Below, one piece after another: positions 57,384 to 64,000 of a stretch of 64,000 bases of DNA; positions within the stretch are counted from its first letter, which is position 1, and each line of letters starts with the position of its first letter. The notes under the pieces are model-generated. The model was given only the letters and a program-made list of their open reading frames with translations, was not told the DNA's origin and did no database searches. This DNA comes from Ceratotherium simum simum. Its lineage: Eukaryota > Chordata > Mammalia > Perissodactyla > Rhinocerotidae. Location of the stretch: assembly GCF_000283155.1 (NCBI RefSeq), contig NW_004454217.1, positions 4,933,246 through 4,997,245 on the forward strand. The letters run 5' to 3'. Both the position numbers and the translations under genes were made by a program.

Positions 57384-59070
57384 ATATTATTCAACTTTAT
57401 CCCAAGTGCAATAAAATTTTTTTTATTTCTGTGGCATCTAAACCCATATAATAGAAAAAATAATTTTTATACTTTTTGCCACAAAAAATAACAATTTAAA
57501 AAAATCTATTTTCTTGATTGAATAATACAACTATATTTGAATCCTTCTCTGTTTACAAATGAGTGGTCTAGTTAATGGACCTTCTGCATTTAAGTGTGTG
57601 TATAGGACTGTGTGAATGGATTTGGGTGTGTGTGTCAATAAACATAAATACAAATATGACTGTAAATCAAAGAAAAATTATTATTTTCAGCAGTTAGGTG
57701 ACTCATGAATGTTGGTCCTGTTTACACTTCTGTCTTGAAGGATTAGGATTTGTTAGCTCATAAAAAATTCCAAGTTTTTTATAGGTATCAATTAAATTCT
57801 GCTTAGGGCTGAATCCATGATGTGAAATATAATACAATGTGAAATTGAATCATACCTATGAAATATAAAACATAAAAATCTGTTGGATTACTAATATAAA
57901 TGTAGGAATGCTGAATTATAATAAGTTGTGGCTTGGTAAAAAACAGACCATATTTAATTGTGTATAAGTTGTGTGGATATATGTATAAATAAATATGCAT
58001 ATAAATATGTTTATTTATAATACCATATCAAAGTAAATGTATTACACTGTCATAAATGTATAATAAAATTGCCTGAAAAATCATTTCTATTTTTGAGGTA
58101 TTCAAGTACTTCCCAAGGGTAGAGTTGAGAAGATATACTTCGATACTAACAAATCTGTAATACATGCTCATAATTTGCTTGATTTTATTTTGCAAAATTT
58201 TTTTCCCATATAATATTACAAAAGTCTGATGCATGTTCAAAAATGTATGAAATACACCATAGAACTCTTCAGTTTATAGTACTGTAATGTGGAGAAAAAG
58301 TGGTTGTGGAAGCCCAGGTTCACTCTTTCCTGACAACTACTGAAACGCTATAGCTAAAAATCTAACAGTGGTGACATTCTTAAATAATGAATATACTTAC
58401 TGAGTCTTGAATATCCCCCGGTAGATAGAATTTGTTAAGTTAACTGGACACTCATCAGACCTTCAATATATATAACTGTGTTTTTTTGTCAATAACAGAA
58501 CCAAACGACTCCTAAAAGTTAATCATAGGCACTGAGGAGAGTTGAAATGTGTATCTGTAAGTAGGGGTTCAGAATCAAGTTGAACCAGACAAGAGATCTT
58601 ACAGACATAAATAGAAGTCTCCTTTTTCTATACTCGAGGAGAACAGATTTCTCGGGCGTTCTGAAATGAATGACAATTTTAAATAGTATCTTGAAATGAT
58701 CCAGATGTACATCTCCCAGGGAACAGTTTGATCCAGTGGTTCCATATGTGAGACCACTTCTCAGGAAGATCACCAGATATCACCTCCCACACCTGTGGTC
58801 AGACCAATTCAAATTTGTGTCAAGAACAAGCAGCCAAACCACTTGGCAGAGATGAAGGGCAGAAGGGAGACTTCTCTGCAGGCAAAAACATTTTCTCCAG
58901 ACCTATGAAAGTGTTTAGAACTATACATCAGGATTAGAATATTTGGAATACTCCAGAGTCCCACAATAATATATATAAAAATACCCCCAGAAATGTTAAT
59001 TCCACAAACCCACATCAGTGAAAATTTTAGAGGAATTTCTGTATTCCTCAGCGAGGGGTACTATTTCCAT
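57384..59070. other. Unassigned AT-rich stretch
   Basis: Very AT-rich (57410-58250), with no transposon I recognise. The remainder (58250-59040) also has none. Frames of 65-84 codons are chance. Confidence 0.4.
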
Positions 59071-59074
59071 TTTT

Positions 59075-60000
59075 TTCTTTTTTACAGCTATATTGTGATA
59101 TATGAGACTTACAATAAACTTCACATATTAAAGTGTACAATTTGATACATTTTGAAAAACCATAACTACAATCAAGATAATGAACAGATCTGTTGCTTCC
59201 AAGAGGTTCTCATGCCTCTGTAATTCCTCTGTTCTATCCCTTCCTATCACCTCTCTCCCAGGCAAACATTGTTCTGCCTTCTGTCACTATTGATTAGTTT
59301 ATATTGTCTAGAGTTCTACATAATTGGAATAATAAATTATGTAATCTTTTGTGTCTGGCTTCTTTTGCTTAATATTATTATTTTGAGAGATTCCTCCATG
59401 TTGTATGTATCAATATTTCATGTCTTTTTATTGCTTAATAGTATTCCATTATATAGATACGCCAGTTTGGCCATACACACGTTGTTGGACATTTTGTCTG
59501 TTTCTGGATTTTGGCTATTACAAATAAATCAGATATGAACATTTGTGTTCAAGGCTTTATGTGGACATATGCTGTCTTTTTTGGGGGGATAAATACCAAA
59601 GAGTGGAATGGCTATTTCATATGGTAAGTGTGCACTTAACTTTTTAAGAAATTGCCAAGCTATTTTCCAAAATGGTTGTACCACTTGACATAAACACCAG
59701 TATTTATCAGGGTTTCCTCCATATCCTCACCAACACTTGGTATAATCAAGCTATTAATTTTAACCATTTGGCAGGCTTGTAATGGTATATTATTGTGGTA
59801 TTTTAATTTGCATTTCTCTAATGACATACAATGTTGAGAATCTTTTTCTGTGCTTTTTGGCCATATGTGCATCTTCTCTGGTGAACAATCTGTTCAAATA
59901 GTTTGCCCATTTTTTAATTGGGTTGTTTGTTTTTTTATTATTGGTTTTGAGATTTTTTCTATATTCTGCATTCAAGTCCTTTATCAGCTATGTTTTTCAA
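59075..60000 (-). repeat. Old L1 ORF2 C-terminus and 3' UTR, antisense, ~0.9 kb
   Basis: The + strand gives the classic reverse L1 reading: 'ttgtgtctggcttcttttgc', 'cttaatagtattccattata', 'ggattttggctattacaaat', 'ggaatggctatttcatatgg', 'ttgccaagctattttccaaa', 'gtattttaatttgcatttct', 'ctaatgacatacaatgttga' and 'ttttttaattgggttgtttg'. On the reverse strand a 61-codon frame (59790-59975) still shows the ORF2 piece 'TNNPIKKWANYLNR'. The whole copy is interrupted by stops. Confidence 0.92.
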
Positions 60001-60179
60001 ATGTTATTAAATCTGTGTGTGTGAAATGTGGTTGGCTGAGGTCCCCAACACAAGCTCAACAGCTGAAAAATTTTCCTAAAGGCTGATGTCTCTCTTACAA
60101 GTAACCAAGAATAAAAAGGACTTTAAACCTATTAGTACTGAGTGAGCTAGTTTAATTTCCGGGTCTTATAGTAAAGCAT

Positions 60180-60425
60180 TTTCCTGTAGTGCAGTGATTA
60201 AGAGCGGTTTCTGGAGCTATTCTGCCTGAACTCAAATTCACTCAGCTGCATCCTAGCTGTGTGATCTTGTGTAGGATTTTTAGCTTCTCTACGCCTGTTT
60301 TGTAAAATGTCATAATACTAGTAGCTGTCTCATAGTGTTGTTGTAGGGGTTAAATATATTTATGCACATAAAGCATATGGTGAATGCTTGATACATATTT
60401 ACTATTGTTTAATACATTAAATGTT
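60180..60425 (+). repeat. MIR SINE, near full length, sense
   Basis: A complete order: 'gtagtgcagtgattaagagc', 'ggagctattctgcctgaact', 'cctagctgtgtgatcttgtg', 'ctgttttgtaaaatgtcata', 'ctgtctcatagtgttgttgt', 'aggggttaaatatatttatg', 'gtgaatgcttgatacatatt'. Confidence 0.92.
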
Positions 60426-60429
60426 ATTA

Positions 60430-61205
60430 TTCACTCACTCCTGTTCCCTAAATCCTATCTGTTGTAAGGCCTCATTTATGTTTTGGTCAGTCTCTCAGGC
60501 TGATTTCTTTCCCTAGGAGGAATGCAATTCAGAACCATAGGCTGTCAGGAGGAGGCAATTATGCTCTAGAGGTTTCCGTCAAAGAAACTATGAATTAAGT
60601 GGAAATCTCTGGCTGCTGGTCAAGAGCAGGGTATTTGGGCATGGAGGAAGGAAGGGTAGAACGTTTTTATAGTTTGCCTTGTTTCAAGGAAGTTTACTTA
60701 AATTCATTGGTTTGCTCCCACAGCTGGATCCTGACACTAAATTTAGTTTAACTTAAGGATCTCTGAAATGATAGTATGTCGTTCAGAATTGGGAAACAGT
60801 GCATAAATAGGGCCATTAACTTTTGTCTTAATAAAATGAAAACAGAAACTGTCCCAAAATATCTGCTGACTGATCCTTTTTCTCAAAAGATTTCAAATTG
60901 GACAATGGATGGTTTGCAGAAGCAATACTTTCAGGAACTTCACTTGCAGAGAATATGGTGATTCGCCTTGGTTTGAACCCAAATAAAAATGATTTTGGAA
61001 TATTTCCCCCACTGCCTCCCCCTGCCTTCCCCCCCTAATAGGCCGTGTGAGAAGGGAATAATGGCTTGGAGGTGAGCTAAGCTGGGAGCCATATGGAGGG
61101 ATATGCGAAGCCATGAGTCTGACATTTGGGGAAACAGCAGGAAACATTTTCAATAGTCAAATGAGCATTGTATTAGCATCAGGAAACACTTAAAAGTATG
61201 TCATC
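60430..61205. other. Unassigned non-coding stretch
   Basis: Nothing recognised. A C-rich run (61008-61036) is present. Confidence 0.35.
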
Positions 61206-61209
61206 CTTA

Positions 61210-61320
61210 TAGATTGTGAGTTGTGTGAGGGCTGAAGACCATGGCCATTTTATTCAGCTTTTTATTTCCGGTGGCTACCACAGTGTTTATTACATAACAG
61301 AAGCTCAATAAAGATATAAA
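61210..61320 (+). repeat. L2 3' terminus, sense
   Basis: 'agattgtgagttgtgtgagg', 'gctgaagaccatggcc', 'ggctaccacagtgtttatta' and 'cataacagaagctcaataaa' follow the sense L2 3' end. Confidence 0.7.
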
Positions 61321-61950
61321 ATGTGCATTTTCAAATGCTTACCTTCATTCCTCCCTCTCTACAATGCAAAATTCAGCTTACTAAGCTTTTCTTCTCTTCC
61401 CAAATCTTGACGGATCAGATAAGGTATGATTTGGGGACAGTTTCATTTGCCCTGAAACAACAACAACATCGTTTCCTCTCCTGAACTAAACACTGTCATG
61501 GCTACAGCCTCTATAACGACTTTTGGAACCCACTTGTTTACATATATTACCAGGGCTGTGACTGGTTAGTTAGATGATACCTAATTGGCATGCTCTAGGT
61601 GAGGGTGAGAACATTTAAGCTTTGAGAATCGTCTTGACTTTTCTTTACCCTTTTGATTTCACTTCTTTTACTTCTAGAAGACCAGTTATCTAGAGCAACA
61701 GAAGCTCATGTTTAGACATGGTGACTAGTTGGGAAGGAGCTGAGGCTGGTGGTGAGCTGCTCCTACTCAGGCCAGAACAGCTGTCATTGGCAGAACAGGA
61801 AGGACACCCACACCTTCTGGATAACTGCACCTATTTTTACACACAGGCGCAGAGGGTCTCAGCTTGTGTATGTGGGCACTGTCGATGATCAAAAAGCTTT
61901 CAATTACACCATGGCTTAGTGTCATAAGCCATTCAATGTTATGGTAACAG
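61321..61950. other. Unassigned non-coding stretch
   Basis: Nothing recognised. Confidence 0.35.
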
Positions 61951-61954
61951 GGAA

Positions 61955-62215
61955 AGGGAAGGAAAGGAACTAACATATATCCAGTACCTACTACGTGCAA
62001 GGCACAATGTTAGGTACTTTAAACAGATTTTACAAATATTAATCCACCCAGCAGCTCTATGAATTTTTTATTAACTACCACTTTACGTATAAAGAAATTG
62101 AGGCCTAGAGAAGTTAAGTGAGAAGCCCAAGGTCAAACGACAAATCAACAGGTAGATCCAGAATTCATGACCAGGTCTATCTAACTCTTTTGACTCCATG
62201 ACACTGTTACTCTTT
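61955..62215 (-). repeat. MIR SINE, near full length, antisense
   Basis: 'cagtacctactacgtgcaag', 'gcacaatgttaggtacttta', 'ccacccagcagctctatgaa', 'gaaattgaggcctagagaag', 'ttaagtgagaagcccaaggt', 'caggtagatccagaattcat' and 'tctatctaactcttttgact' give a well-ordered reversed MIR. Confidence 0.92.
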
Positions 62216-62979
62216 ATTGGATGACATCTAATAAACACCAAGAGAGAGAACAAGGCACCATAGCTGTCAGTTACAGATATGTCTCTTAACTGTTATTTGT
62301 AAATCAATTAGCTTTAGTTTTTCCAATTCAAGTGCCACTGTTAAGGCACTGTAGAGAACACCATTTGAAAAACTGTACCATTTTTTTAAACATAACAGAA
62401 GTATTAATTCTATAATTTATAACTTTCTTTAAACCTGGGATTTATCAAAATCATTTTGCTTAAACCGTGATATATTTATATTAAATTCTACACCGTGATG
62501 GATGGTATAATTGAAGAGCTTCAGGGCACATTTTGACATACATTATCTGCACACATATACTCTGGATATAGATAGGTAGATAGTTGTGCACATCTAATTA
62601 AAACGATACACTTATTCCTGCATATGTACGTTTCATGTAATTTTATATATAACATATATCTTGAAAGTCTTCCTGAAATCCATTTGTGCATTTAAAATTT
62701 ACAGATGGTGGGTTTGATAGAAGCAAGCTGTAAGTAATATCTTAAAGCAAATTTACTGATAGGACAACTACACATTGTGGAAAAAATGATTATATTTTAG
62801 GTGGTGTAACAAACAAAAATGCAATGATTGTCACAAACATAAAGATGAGCTGTCCTCTGACCAATAGATTTGACCTCCATCTCAGTTGTGAGAAGAAAAT
62901 TTAATTTTCTTCAAAATGCTCTTTGTGAACATTTTTTCTCATACTTATAAACTAACACTTTAAAGTGTAAAAACTTTAT
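62216..62979. other. Unassigned AT-rich stretch
   Basis: No transposon recognised. A short GATA-like run occurs at 62563-62582. Confidence 0.35.
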
Positions 62980-62984
62980 AGGAC

Positions 62985-63344
62985 TGCTATGGACTCAATT
63001 GTGGCCCCCCCTCCCAAATTTATATGTTGAAGTCCTAATCCCTGGTGTGACTCTATTTGGAGATAAGGCCTACAAGGAAATAATTAAGATTAAACGAGAT
63101 CATAAGGGTGGGATCCTGATCTGATACAATTAGTGTCCTTATAAGAAGAGACAGCAGAGAGCTACCTCTCTCTCTGCCATGTGAGGACACAGTGAGAAGG
63201 CAGCCATCTATAAACCAGGAAACCAACCAAGCTGGCACACTGATCTCTTTCTTCCAGCCTTCAGACTATGAGAAAATGAATTTCTGATGTTTAAGCCACT
63301 TAGTCTATTGTACTTTGTTATGGCAGTCTGAGCAGACTAAGACA
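62985..63344 (+). mobile_element. Solo MLT1-type MaLR LTR, sense
   Basis: A full-length 360-bp LTR from TG (62985) to CA (63343-63344). It has 'tgctatggactcaattgtgg', 'atatgttgaagtcctaatcc', 'ggtgtgactctatttggaga', 'gtgtccttataagaagagac', 'catgtgaggacacagtgaga', 'aatttctgatgtttaagcca' and 'tttgttatggcagtctgagc'. Flanking 5-mers aggac (62980-62984) and aagac (63345-63349) form the target duplication with one change. There is no internal region. Confidence 0.93.
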
Positions 63345-63434
63345 AAGACTTTAAAAATATATTATCTATCTCCAAACATTCTTTACAAACAGCAATCCAG
63401 TTTTGTTTCAGCTGGGGAAAATATCATAGAGACA

Positions 63435-63490
63435 ATAGATAGATGGATAGATTGATAGATCAATAGATATATTGATTGATCAACAGATGA
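63435..63490. repeat. GATA/GATT-type microsatellite
   Basis: Interrupted GATA and GATT units over about 55 bp. Confidence 0.85.
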
Positions 63491-64000
63491 TCACATATTT
63501 CATTAAGGGCTTAGACGAGAATTTTAGTGACTTGGAAAATTTCTGAATGTCATAATATCAAATGCGAATCTATCCCAAGTTATTGACCAAGATACCAGCT
63601 CAGACGTTACTCTCAGATATTTGATGGAGGATATACCAATAGCTCACATTCTCCATAGAGCCATAATCACCAATGGACATAGTATTTTCAGGAATTTAAT
63701 GACCTGTTGAATTGGCTGAGGCCCTGAGGTACAATCCAGACCTTTTAAAGGGGATTATTAACTGCCTATAGTGCCTAACCTGAAAGTCATTATTGTTTCT
63801 AGAATTTGTTGACATATGAAAAAGTAAAGTAAAAATGTAATTACCTATTTTTGTGCTACAGAATGAAAGGGTAAGAAGCCAAATGAAATAATGGATGTGG
63901 CTATGCAGGACTGACAATATTGCAGAAAATAGGTCAAGTAAGCAGTGGATAAAAGATTCTTCTTAATTAACTTCCCATCTAGCTACAAAAATAATATCAA
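63491..64000. other. Unassigned non-coding stretch
   Basis: Nothing recognised to the window end. Confidence 0.35.

Noticed and set aside
1..64000. Prokaryotic operon, phage or defence system
   Set aside because: Vertebrate SINEs, LINEs and LTRs occur throughout. Coding density is near zero, and I saw no gene clusters in either strand.

Overview
The window reads as nuclear DNA of a mammal, most likely an odd-toed ungulate (horse family). The diagnostic evidence is four copies of the equine tRNA-derived SINE (ERE class) at about 12.7, 16.4, 31.3 and 57.1 kb. They sit in a background of mammal-wide repeats (L2, MIR, old L1, MLT1-type LTRs, MER20, MER5A). AT-rich composition, scarce CpG outside the younger SINEs, and no open reading frame above about 190 codons fit an intergenic or deep-intronic mammalian segment. 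I found no protein-coding exon, no functional RNA gene and no prokaryotic feature. Repeat assignments come from remembered consensus sequences, with no search run, so subfamily names are tentative.

Layout. 0-11 kb: an antisense old-L1 piece (about 1.0-1.9 kb), weak antisense L2 remnants (3.5-7 kb), then a long stretch without recognisable repeats (7.5-10.9 kb) ending in a MER20 DNA transposon. 12-17 kb is repeat-dense: pyrimidine tract, ERE SINE, antisense L2, antisense MLT1 LTR, antisense L1, and a sense L2 split by an ERE. 19-24 kb: sense L2, a long antisense L2 and several MIRs. 27-31 kb: L2, MIR and LTR-like fragments, then an ERE. 35-38 kb: two L2 copies in opposite orientation and a pair of inverted LTRs. 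39-45 kb: antisense L1, then a 2.3-kb 5'-truncated sense L1 inserted into an antisense L2. 45.7-48.3 kb: largely repeat-free, with a cluster of E-box motifs. 48-52.5 kb: MER5A, MIR, L2 and a solo ERV LTR. 54-60 kb: L2, L1/HAL1-like 5' sequence, antisense L1 pieces and the best-preserved ERE. 60-64 kb: MIR, L2, a solo MLT1 LTR and a GATA-type microsatellite.

No genes work together here. The content is a record of transposon insertions, ordered in places by nesting (ERE into L2, L1 into L2). The most useful observations are an ERE 3'-tail hairpin module present in one or two tandem copies, the inverted LTR pair at 37.2-37.8 kb, the solo ERV LTR at 51.7-52.5 kb, and the E-box cluster at 47.4-47.7 kb. 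I did not find an undescribed biological system.
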